From: Haberlea rhodopensis
Taxonomy: Eukaryota; Streptophyta; Magnoliopsida; Lamiales; Gesneriaceae
Direction of reading: 5' to 3'
DNA length: 64,000 nucleotides
Assembly: GCA_907163345.1 (NCBI GenBank)
Contig: CAJQUN010000009.1
Span: 4,030,001 to 4,094,000 of the forward strand
Each line of letters opens with the position of its first letter. The stretch's first letter is position 1. The translations under genes were made by a program, and so were the position numbers. Below are positions 34,405 to 44,687 of this stretch, piece by piece. The notes below the pieces were generated by a model, which was not told the DNA's origin, searched no databases, and was given only the letters and a program-made list of their open reading frames with translations.

Positions 34405-36351
34405 TGTCACGCCCCGAGTCCGGAGCGCGTGACACCGACGTTGAATCCAAATATGAAATTCGAATACAACAAGCCTCGTATACAGATCTATGATAAAATC
34501 AATCTATTTATTCCAAAATCAATAGATTGTCATTACAATTGTCATTAAAAAATACAATTGTCTCGTATTAAATCAAAAACTTAAATAAAACTAATAAATT
34601 TTCTTGAAGGTTCTTCGTGGATCATCATCTCCAAAATTATTCTTGTTCTTCTTCCTCGATCTCTTCTTACCATCTTTGTCTGGGAGGGGAGGTAAGGGGG
34701 TGAGTGTTCGGGAAAACACCCAGCAAGTAGGAGCCGATTGAACATGGTAAAAACATATATATATATATATATATATTCATAGCAAAAATCCTTTAAATAT
34801 TCCTTTGTCAAATCACATAGATCTTGGCACATAAACTCATTTCTTACACATAAACACATATATTGTGCATATACACATAACGACTTATTGGATTAAAGAG
34901 GTGGCTCCCGTGTGCATAGCACTTTGCTCCGCCGATTCAAGAGGTGGCTCCAATGTAAGTGGCACTTTGCCCCGTAGGTTCAAGAGGTGGCCCCCTACAC
35001 GTAGCACTTTGCTCATTGGATTCAAGAAGTGGCTCCTACACACGTAGCACTTTGCTCCGCAAAGTCCTTTCATTCAAAGTCATGTCACATACTTGTTAGA
35101 TCTAAAACTTAATCTTCATATTTGATGTTCAATCGAAAGTTTAAACATATATTTATAGTTTTGAAAAACGAAATGATAATTGTAGCAAAAACCCACTTAC
35201 TTGTTGAATAACCGAAGCATGCTAAAGAGATCCGTGTTGAGAAATGATGAAAATCATTTCCATCCTTCATTGCATTTTCGAAAGTAGTGTGTGTAATGTG
35301 TGTGGCTCTTGAAAAGATGATGATGATGATAGAGTAGAGTTTTCTCTTTTTTGTTTAAGGCATGTGGTGGTTTTATGCAGGTTGGTGTAGGGATGCCAAT
35401 CCGATAACTTTTGTCTTTCAATTACAAGGATTAAGGTATGTCATAAAGTGCATGTATATGTATATGTATTTTAAAAACAAAATGGTGTCTTGCTTGGTTA
35501 GTATTTTCTTGGTATTGAATTATGTGTTTTATTATTGTAGGGAAAATAATTGTAGATCCATTTCTTTAGCCTTTTTTTTATTGACAAGATTGTAGGTAAA
35601 TAATAATTCGATGACATTATGATAATTGAGATATTATTGAGGCAATTAAATGGGGTAATAAATTGCCATCATAGTCACAATTTAGTGAGGCAAAATTTAG
35701 GGTCATCACATTGTTGATGGGTATGAGTTATCAATGCACTTAATCTGAAGGCAAGAATTATGGACACTTAATTTGGAGGGCAATGTGATTACTTGTCATG
35801 AATGATGTATTTAAAGGTGTGTAATTTTAGATGACAACCTTACCATCTTGGTCAAGAAAAATCCCAAAATGTTGTCTTGTGATTGAGTAGTGGCTTAATG
35901 GTGATTGATGTGTAATTAAGTTGATGGTCAGGGCATTGAATGGTTTAATTATGCACTTTTAAAAATCCTAGTAGGTGAAATGGAGCCTCATTGTGTGTCT
36001 TTTTATGTAGGATTAGTGTATGAATTATAGTCCATAAGTTTTATCCATTCATTGCAAGATTTAAGATTGGTTATTATTATCAGTATTATTTTTCAATGAT
36101 TTCTTAATTATCTAAAAACTTAGAATTATTTAAAGTCTACAAGCTAAAATCATAAAACCTTGGTATTATCTCCTACACAAACTCTAATAAATTAGCTACT
36201 AAGTTATTTGCGTAAATAAGTGATTTAAAGTCCACAAGATTGAGTAATACAAATTCAATCCAACTATAATGCAAATATATTATTTTTATTTACTTTTCAA
36301 TATTATCTCGGTAACACGTAATTTGTTTGACCAAAATTCCGGGTCTTCACA
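34405..36351 (-). mobile_element. Solo LTR of the pol-less LTR family (1947 bp)
   Basis: It starts TGTCACGCCCCGAGTCCGG, ends GGGTCTTCACA, and has a perfect 5-bp duplication ATGTG (34400-34404 and 36352-36356). The same start at 41147 adjoins a primer-binding site, which fixes the orientation as minus. It contains one cassette of GGATTCAAGARGTGGCTCC / GTAGCACTTTGC sub-repeats at 34889-35062 and a short TA run at about 34755-34776. Confidence 0.9.
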
Positions 36352-36789
36352 ATGTGTGTATATATATGTAAAAAAAAATCAGCCACAACTAACATATATA
36401 CATATGCTCTTGGAGATGGGTGTGAGGGTATTTTAGTAAGAAAAAAATACATAATATAATACAAATTTTAAAAATGGACATATATGAATAAAAGTTTCAT
36501 AGGTACTGTTAAGAAAAGTTAATGTTTCCTTGGATTTATTTGAATTATAGTTTTTTTATTGGTACATTTTTACAATTTCCTAGATGCTTTTATAATGAAA
36601 ATATTTTTTTTAATTTTAAAAACATTGGTTAAGTACTTCAATGTAGTATTGTTTTATTTTTTTTCTCTACAGAAGCAAAAATTTGTAAGAAATAATATTT
36701 TAATATTAATTGTCATAAATTTTATTTTTAGTTCAACCGTCTAAATCATCGTTGTTATCTAACCCTATATAACCTAATCTGGCCAAATA

Positions 36790-37130
36790 ACATTGATCAT
36801 GGCTTCGTCCCTGCACACAAGTAGGACTAGTGCTCCGTTCATCAATCTCGTGATGCATCGTGAAGATGTTTTCTGGAGAATATATGCGTGCGAATTCAAT
36901 TATATGTGTAAAAAAAATGAGGAAGTGTTGTTCTTGGGATTTATTGATGGTGGGGTTGAAGCAGAGATTGGTATTGTGATTGGAAGGCATCAAATGGAGA
37001 ACAGTCTGCTTCTGTACGAAGTGGAAAATATGAGGCTAGGATTCAGCGCCACTCTTATGCTTCAGCGAACTTCAAGTGCCAACTTTCGCTTGATGTATGT
37101 TAACTTCTTGTTTTCTCAGCTGCTCCTATT
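36790..37130 (+). pseudogene. TAXi-type aspartyl protease 3' relic, copy B
   Basis: The frame contains APFINLVMHREDVFWRIYAC, then VLFLGFIDGGVEAEIG, then RHQMENSLLLYEVENMRLGF. The usual VIGG(H/Y)Q near the second active-site lobe reads VIGRHQ. Compared with copy D, five bases (about TACAA) are missing before the stop, so the frame runs on into flanking DNA. It lacks the signal peptide, both DTG/DSG catalytic motifs and most of the protein. Confidence 0.7.
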
Positions 37131-37402
37131 TCTAATAAGTCTTGTTTATTGTAGGATCACGCTTGAAAAATTTCACGTTAAATCTATGTTTTGAGTATGT
37201 GCCTAACCATCATATGGTTAGGGTGGGTTCTAGCCCCGTACAAATTATAAAAAAAAAAATTAGTGTTCATTTTCTGAAATTTAGTTTTTTAGTTCAATCT
37301 TCCAAATCATGATAGTCATTTAACCCTACCTAGCCCGACAACATCATGTAGTTTTGGATCCTTACTCCATCTAGACTTATGACAGTTTATACATAATCTT
37401 GG
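36968..37402 (+). repeat. 434-bp direct repeat, left unit
   Basis: Matches 43186-43618 with only about ten visible differences. The repeat starts inside aspartyl-protease copy B and ends exactly where an 11-base LTR end begins (37401). The two units flank a 5.8-kb truncated retroelement. Confidence 0.85.
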
Positions 37403-37484
37403 GTCTTCACATCCCTCCCTCCTTATTGAAAGTTTCGTCCTCGAAACTTTGGTCGACTTCGGAAACACATCACATAAACACTTA

Positions 37485-38380
37485 GCACATATCATATAGT
37501 GGCTTTGGGTTCAAGATGTGGCTCCCATGCGCATAACACTTTGCTCATTGGATTCAAGAGGTGGCCCCCGTTATGTGTAGCACTTTACCCCGTCGGTTCA
37601 AGAGGTGGCTCCCACGTAACGTGGCACTTTGCTCCTCCGATTCAAGTGGTGGCTCCTACACACGTAGCACTTTGCCCCGCAAAGCCTTTACTTGTACATT
37701 TACACAACATCTCACAACGACTTATTGGATTCAAGAGGTGGCTCCCATGCGCATATCACTTTGCTCATTGGATTCAAGAGGTGGCCCCCGTTATGTGTAG
37801 CACTTTGCCCCCATCGGTTCAAGAGATGGCTCCCACATACCGTGGCACTTTGCTCATCCGATTCAAGTGGTGGCTCCTACACATGTAGCATTTTGCTCCG
37901 CCAAGTTCTTAACTTTACATAAACACATCTTACGCATAATCACATGGTAACTTATTGGATTCAAGAGCTGGCTCCCGTATGCATAGCACTTTGCTCATTG
38001 GATTCAAGAGGTGGCACCCATTATGTGTAGCACTTTGCCCCGTTTGTTCAAGAGGTGGCTCCCACATAACGTGGCGCTTTGCTCCTCCAATTCAAGTGGT
38101 GGCTCCTACACACGTAGCACTTTGCTCCGCCAAGTTCGCACTTTTACATAAACACATATTACGCATAATCACAAGGCGACTTATTGGATTCAAAAGGTGG
38201 CTCTCGTCTGCATAGCACTTTGCTCATTGGATTCAAGAGGTGGCCCCCATTATGTGTAGCACTTTGCCCCGTCAGTTCAAGAGGTGGCTCCCACATAACG
38301 TGGCACTTTTCTCCTCTGATTCAAGTGGTGGCTCCTACACACGTAGAACTTTGCTCCACCAAGTTCGCACTTTCACATAT
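37485..38380 (-). repeat. Four tandem cassettes of about 229 bp
   Basis: Cassettes start near 37498, 37725, 37953 and 38183. Each has four sub-repeats of 45-48 bp built as TTCAAGAGGTGGCTCC, a variable 10-14 bases, then GTAGCACTTTGCYCC, followed by a spacer with TTTACATAAACACAT. One cassette also sits in each LTR (34889-35062 and 41650-41826). The array therefore seems to have grown from LTR sequence moved into the interior, or the reverse. Open frames here are by-products of the repeat. Confidence 0.88.
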
Positions 38381-38936
38381 CTTTAACTATTCATGTTAAA
38401 ATCATATTAAAACTTTTTAGATTTCAAACCGTCCCGTATTCGTGTGAATCTTTAAAGCATACTAAATGATTTCGAAAACGAAGAATGATGTATCTTAACT
38501 TTAGCAAAGTGAGCAAAAATAGAGTTCCGAGTTTTCTCTTGGAATGAAGTTTCTTGAAATTGGATAAAAAAAATTAAAAAAAACAATTTACATCGATGAA
38601 TCTAATATAATATGAACTCGAATTTATTGAGTGATTTGAGAATTGAAATTCTCAAAGTTAGCCTAAGAATAAAAACTCAAGGAAGTGGGCGTAATATACT
38701 GAAAACATGTGGATTGTGTTCATCGAGACTTACCAAAAATTAGTATCAAGGTTTAAAGTTGTTGCGTAGGAGCATAGCCATGGAATAACACAATTTCATA
38801 TACACTCCGAGAGTAAATTAAAATTTTAGTAATTAAACTGAGAGGTTCACAACAAAATCCTAAACGAAGGAAATCATCACTAGGATACCCAAGATATATT
38901 CTTTATTATCCTTAAGATATTGCATACTAGAAATAA

Positions 38937-39371
38937 CTAGTCTATTGTTTCTCTATCTCCTAAATCCCCTTCAACATCTTCCAGTACCATAGGATCTTCC
39001 TCTTCCATCATGAAATTGATCACAGACTGCTTGTAGGCGACTTCCTGTGCCAATTCATTCTTCTCATTCACGAGGGCTTGAATTTGAGTCCACATGTTCT
39101 CACGATGCTCGTTGAACTCCTGCTCGAAGCTTTCCAACTGTTGACACTTATTAATGTGGACTTTCATAAGTGTTTTGTTGTCCTTGATTGCTTTTGTAAG
39201 TCGCTCTTCGGCACGATGATGGTGGTAGGTCATCCTTTGGGCCTTGTAACAGAAGTGATTGATTATCTCCAACAACTCAGTCATGTCTCGCATCTCCTTG
39301 TCTTGGAATATTTTAAATTCGGTCATATCATGCTCCTTCTTTTGGATCAAACTGGGTTGAGCGTGAGTCAT
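38937..39371 (-). CDS. Coiled-coil ORF of the pol-less element (unknown function)
   Basis: 144 residues on the minus strand from an ATG at 39371 to a TAG at 38937. It is rich in Glu, Lys, Gln and His, with a long heptad-like helical stretch from about residue 20 to 120 (MRDMTELLEIINHF, LMKVHINKCQQLESFEQEF, LAQEVAYKQSVINFM) and an acidic tail (EEEDPMVLEDVEGD). No zinc knuckle, signal peptide or membrane segment is seen. It is the only sizeable frame in the interior and lies about 1.8 kb inside the primer-binding site, the place where gag would be expected. It could be a divergent structural protein or a captured host fragment. I do not recognise the family. Confidence 0.5.
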   Translation of the reverse strand: MTHAQPSLIQKKEHDMTEFKIFQDKEMRDMTELLEIINHFCYKAQRMTYHHHRAEERLTKAIKDNKTLMKVHINKCQQLESFEQEFNEHRENMWTQIQALVNEKNELAQEVAYKQSVINFMMEEEDPMVLEDVEGDLGDRETID

Positions 39372-39479
39372 CGTAGCCTACATCGTATTGAAACTTTTTT
39401 TTATACGGTGGATGAGGAATTGAAGGATGGGATTTTCGTGGGTTAGAATTCTTTGAGGAGAAAAATTAGATCATCAATT

Positions 39480-40690
39480 GGTTCCGTTTCGGTTGTTGAA
39501 TTTCGAAATTGACAAATGATTTTTTATTAGAAATGATGTGAGGGTAAATACCATGATTCGGATTGGAATAATATGCTTCGGTGGTTCAAAAATCGAGGCA
39601 AGAATTTGAGTTATTAGGGTTTAAAAGGCGTGGATTGGGGCTTCAAGAATTTGATCGCTCAAGGTTTGGAATTTCGAAATTGTTAAGGGGCTATTAATAA
39701 ACATGTTATGAGGGTTCATAAACTAGATTTAATTTGAATTTGGTGTTCCGAGTCGTGTGAAATCGATGCCCGAAATTTTCGCGGATTAGGGTTCTAGGGG
39801 CGAGAAACACGATCCAAAATTGAGCATCTTCCCTTGTTTGTGATTTTGATTGGATAGAGGGTTTTGTTACGAATTGAATAAAGATCATAAACCCGAAATT
39901 AAATTAAAATTGGTGTTCGGATTGATGATGAAATTGAATCCAAAATTTTCGTGACCTAGGGTTCTAAGAGGCGTGGATTGCGGCTCAAAATTGGAAGCTT
40001 TTCCTTGTTCGTTATTTCAATTGGATAGAGGGCTTTTATTTCTTGTATGATTACGAGTGATATCCCGAAATTAATTGGATTTTCGTTTAGAATGATAGAT
40101 CAATCAGTAGTTGGAATTCTCGCCAATTAGGGTTCGTATGTGTATATTTTAGATCCGAAATTAATTACTTTCCTTAATTTGTTAATCAGTTTTGTTAGAG
40201 GGCTTTGGATCGACGTATTTGAAGGAGTAAAATCCCACATTTAATTTCGGAATGGTGTTCGGAAGATTGGGAATTGAAGATTGAATTTCTTTGGCATATT
40301 TAGGGTTCTAGGGCGCGAATTCAGGCTCGAAATTGGACACCTTCCTTTGTTTGTGAATCCGATTTGGCAGAGGACATATGTCAAGGATGATATTTGGATT
40401 ACCAATCCAGATGGGATTTAAAAATTACCTTATTATGGGTGAAAAATCGAAGCCTTAATTTTCTACTGAATTAGGGTTCTTAATCGAAATTTCGATTCGA
40501 AATTAACCTAACACCCTTAATTGTAAGTGAGTGTAGGCACAGGGCTTTTATGCTTCCGGATATTTCGATCATTAACCCGAAGCTAATTTGGAAATGATGT
40601 TCAGTTGATTGAGAAATCGATGGATTAAATTTTGGTGGGTTTAGGGTTCATAGCCATCCAAATAACTTTTGCAATCAGTCGTCATTGACG
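39480..40690 (-). repeat. Degenerate tandem repeats of roughly 170 bp
   Basis: About seven diverged units can be followed by recurring blocks: TTAGGGTTCTAGGGGCG-like, CGAAATT(A/G), TTCCTTGTTTGTGATTT, TTGGATAGAGGG, and TGGTGTTCGG at about 39741, 39911, 40250 and 40590. They are not in phase for coding and lie between the primer-binding site and the coiled-coil ORF, so they form a long repeated leader. Confidence 0.65.
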
Positions 40691-41127
40691 AATGGAAGTC
40701 ATATATAATGGAGGGTTAAAGTTCGAATTTTTCTGAGGGTTACGGCAATAGGACGGATTTTCCCGGAGTTGGCCGGAAGCGGCTGGATCGGAAGTAGAAT
40801 GGCGCAAGGGGTTGGTGCTCGGCTTCAGTCCACAATTGCTCCTCTGCCGTTAAGCAGATATTGAAATTGATTGGGGGGTTTTGTTCCCTGAGAGGTTTCG
40901 ATCTCGATGCTTGGTCGGCTGTCATTTTTTCCGGCACCGGCGAGGAGACGGTGAAGCAGACGGCCTTAGACAAAGGAATTTTTTATTTTTCTTTTAAATT
41001 CCAGAATGTTATTTCGATTTCCCCAACTGATTTTTCGATTTTAATCAGTTGTCTATTGGGTTCGGAATTCATAATTTGGTTGTTTTATATCAACCAAAAC
41101 TCTTTTTCCAGCGGGATCATGTAACCT

Positions 41128-41140
41128 GGCTCTGATACCA
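41128..41140 (-). other. Primer-binding site of the pol-less element
   Basis: The reverse complement TGGTATCAGAGCC matches the tRNA-iMet complement and lies six bases from the LTR border at 41147. Confidence 0.88.
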
Positions 41141-41146
41141 CTAAAA

Positions 41147-41495
41147 TGTCACGCCCCGAGTCCGGAGCGCGTGATACCGGCGTTGAATCCAAATATAAAT
41201 TCGAATACAACAAGCCTATTGTACAGATCTATGATAAAATCAGTCTATTTACTCCAAAATCAATAGATTATCATTACAATTGCCATTAAAAAATACAATG
41301 GTCTCGTATTAAATCAAAGATGCGGAAGCCTAAATAAAAATAATAAATTTTCTTGAAGGTTCTTCGTGGATCATCATCTCCAAAATTATTCTTGTTCTTC
41401 TTCCTCGATCTCTTATTTTCATCTTTGTCTGGGAGGGGAGGTAAGGAGGTGAGTGTTTGGAAAAACACCAAGCAAGTAGGAGCCAATTGAACATA

Positions 41496-41544
<49 letters not shown>

Positions 41545-43185
41545 TAGCAAAAATTCTTTAATATTTCTTTGTCAAATCACATAGATCTTGGCACATAAAC
41601 TCATTTCTTACACATAAACACATATATTGCACATATCCACATAACGACTTATTGGATTCAAGAGGTGGCTCCCGTGTGCATAGCACTTTGCTCCGCCGAT
41701 TCAAGAGATGACTCCAGTGTAAGTCGCACTTTGCCCCGTAGGTTCAAGAGGTGGCTCCCTACACGTAGCACTTTGCTCATTGGATTTAAGAAGTGGCTCC
41801 TACACACGTAGCACTTTCTCCGCAAAGTCCTTTCATTCAAAGTCATTTCACATACTTGTTAGATCTAAAACATAATCTTCATATTTGATGTTCAATCGAA
41901 AGTTTAAACATATATTTATAGTTTTGAAAAACGAAATGCTAATTGTAGCAAAAACCCACTTACTTGTTGAATAACCGAAGCGTGCTAAAGAGATCCGTGT
42001 TGAGAAATGATGAAAATCATTTCCATCCTTCATTGCATTTTCGAAAGTAGTGTGTGTAATGTGTGTGGCTCTTGAAAAGATGATGATGATGATAGCGTAG
42101 AGTTTTTCTCCTTTTTTTGTTTTAGGCATGTGGTGGTTTTATGTAGGTTAGTGTAGGGATGTCAATCCCATAACTTTTGTCTTTCAATTACAAGGATTAA
42201 GATAGGTCATAAAGTGTATGTATATGTATATGTATTTTAAAAACAACATGGTGTCTTGCTTGGTTAGTATTTTCTTGGTATGGAATGATGTGTGTTTTTA
42301 TTGAGGGAAAATAATTGTAGATCCATTTCTTTAGCCTTTTTTTATAGACAAGATTGTAGGTAAATATAATTGAGATATTACTGAGGCAATTAAATGGGGT
42401 AATAAATTGCCATCATAGTCACAATTTAGTGAGGCAAAATTTAGGGTCATCACATTGTTGATGTGTATGAGTTATCAATGCACTTAATTTGGAGGGCAAG
42501 AATTAGTGACACTTAATTGTAGAGGTGAGTGTGATTACTTGTCATGAAATGATGTATTTAAAGGTGTGGGATTTTGGATGAGAACCTTACCATATTGGTC
42601 AAGAAAAATCCAAAATATTGTCTTGTGATTGAGTAGTGGCTTAATGGTGATTGATGTGTAATTAAGTTGATGGTCATAAAGTGTGTATATGTATATGTAT
42701 TTTAAAAACAACATGGTGTCTTGCTTGGTTAGTATTTTCTTGGTATGGAATGATGTGCGTTTTTATTGTAGGGAAAATAATTGTAGATCCATTTCTTTAG
42801 CCTTTTTTTATTGACAAGATTGTAGGTAAATAATAATTGGATGACATTATGATGAGATATTATTGAGGCAATTAAATGGGGTAATAAATTGCCATCATAG
42901 TCACAATTTTGTGAGGTAAAATTTAGGGTTATCACATTGTTGATGGATATGAGTTATCAATACACTTAATTTGGAGGGCAAGAATTAGGGATACTTAATT
43001 GTAGAGGTGAGTGTGATTACTTTCATGAAATGATGTATTTAAAGGTGTGGGATTTTGGATGAGAACCTTACCATATTGGTCAAGAAAAATCACAAAATGT
43101 TGTCTTGTGATTAAGTAGTGGCTTAATGGTGATTGATGTGTAATTAAGTTGATGGTCAAGGCATTGAATTGTTTAATTATGCACT
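41147..43185 (-). repeat. Truncated 5' LTR of the pol-less element
   Basis: It matches 34405-35970 of the solo LTR but carries two changes. One is a TA run of more than 40 bp at 41498-41541. The other is a tandem duplication of about 465 bp, with units starting near 42206 and 42671 (CATAAAGTGT, then TATATGTATATG). It ends abruptly at GCACTTT, where the right unit of the 434-bp direct repeat begins. Confidence 0.85.
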
Positions 43186-43330
43186 TTGGTATTGTGATTG
43201 GAAGGCATCAAATGGAGAACAGTCTGCTTCTGTACGAAGTGGAAAATATGAGGCTAGGATTCAGCGCCACTCTTATGCTTCAGGAAACTTCAAGTGCCAA
43301 CTTTCGCTTGATGTATGTTAACTTCTTGTT
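43186..43330 (+). pseudogene. TAXi-type aspartyl protease 3' relic, copy C
   Basis: Only the last 45 or so codons remain, from GIVIGRHQMENSLLLYEVEN onward. It has the same five-base loss before the stop as copy B, which shows that B and C derive from one another. It is an exact part of the 434-bp repeat. Confidence 0.68.
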
Positions 43331-43618
43331 TTCTCAGCTGCTTCTATTTCTAATAAGTCTTGTTTATTGTAGGATCACGCTTGAAAAATTTCACGTTAAA
43401 TCTATGTTATGAGTATGTGCCTAACCATCATATGGTTAAGGTGGGTTCTAGCCCCATACAAATTATAAAAAAAAATTAGTGTTCATTTTCTGAAATTTAG
43501 TTCTTTAGTTCAATCTTCCAAATCATGATTGTCATTTAACCCTACCTAGCCCGACAACATCATGTAGTTTTGGATCCTTACTCCTTCTAGACTTATGACG
43601 GTTTATACATAATCTTGG
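43186..43618 (+). repeat. 434-bp direct repeat, right unit
   Basis: See the left unit at 36968-37402. At its left edge the truncated LTR shares only TT with the repeat. On its right the sequence continues into the DNA leading to the LanC-like gene, as in copy D, so this is the original continuation of the locus. Confidence 0.85.
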
Positions 43619-44687
43619 TCTCCTGGCAGAATATTATAGAGTCCTTGTCGTCGCTACATCTAGAAAAATAGAGCCGGTAAATTTTTTTTTTTGGATCATG
43701 GGGGAGGAGAATTTGTATTAAGTAGAACTCGAACATGAGTCGCCTCACAATTGTGGGGGTGGCAATCCTGTCTGGTGTCAGTATATCCGATATTATATTA
43801 GACTCGAAATGAATCCAAATATTTTGTAATATATTATACAAATTTCACTTATGCACTATTATTGTCTTCTTTATTCGATATACTTTATTATATATAAAAA
43901 TAAGTTATAGATTTTTTTAAAAAAATAAAATATATTGTAGACATTATATGTACCGCAAGCCAGTACATATTTTTAAAACATATCTTTTCAGCATGAAATT
44001 CAAGATATGGTTATGACTTGAGCATCCATAAAAAAATGTAAAAGAGACATAATTACAAGTTTAGAAAAAAATATGTTGCATAAATTGATCTTTGAAATTG
44101 CATTTAATATTATTTTTTTAAGTGATATTACCAAAATTGTTCTATAAGTTCGTTTATTTTGGATTTTGATTTTCTAAGCAGCCATATTTGGTAGGTTGTT
44201 TTTATCCTATTTTCTCGGAGTGATGATGTGAGCAGAACAAATCAATATTTTCAATGTTATATCAACAATTTTCGATGTAATATCCGTAATTTTCGATACC
44301 AACTAAGTATACTCATGTGATATAGGAATACAAGTCAAAAAATTCCCAACTTATATAACCAAAACCTAAATCCAAACCCAATTATGGTTATGTAAGGAAG
44401 GAACCAAAACATGAAATAGACTAGTTGTAAGATGTATTTGATTATTTTATAGAGTTTTTTTATTATTATTACATAGAGGGACGAGTGTCGAAATTGAGAT
44501 CTGAGCTGTTTTTTTTCAGCATATGCCACTTTGAACCCTTTGAGTTTGACACATGTAAGATGATGACCTGGATGTCTGTAGCGTAGGCGTGTCATCTTCT
44601 ACCTTTTCTTCTCCTCTTCAACCCACTTCGAATTTTCCTCTTCCGTTCCCTGAAACAACAATTGAATTGCAAAAATCGAGAAAGAAT

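Larger units (their letters stand above)
37401..43185 (-). mobile_element. Pol-less LTR element (LARD/TR-type), both LTRs truncated
   Basis: The order on the plus strand is: 11 bases of an LTR inner end (GGGTCTTCACA, 37401-37411), a CCCTCCCTCC tract (a polypurine tract on the minus strand), 3.7 kb of interior, a primer-binding site complementary to tRNA-iMet (41128-41140), then an LTR (41147-43185) that stops about 385 bp short of its outer end. Interior contents are four tandem cassettes, a coiled-coil ORF and an array of degenerate repeats of roughly 170 bp. No protease, integrase or polymerase motif was found in any frame. The related solo LTR is at 34405-36351. Confidence 0.8.

Noticed and set aside
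37499..38399. Overlapping open frames with repeated SRGGSH and LIGFKRW motifs
   Set aside because: The protein repeats only mirror the tandem DNA cassettes in several frames; no start context or conserved frame.
39078..39446. Plus-strand frame opposite the coiled-coil ORF
   Set aside because: It is hydrophobic and antisense to the better supported ATG-to-stop frame at 38937-39371.
41499..41541. TA run as an origin or promoter
   Set aside because: It is a simple-sequence expansion inside an LTR; the sister LTR has a shorter run at the same place.
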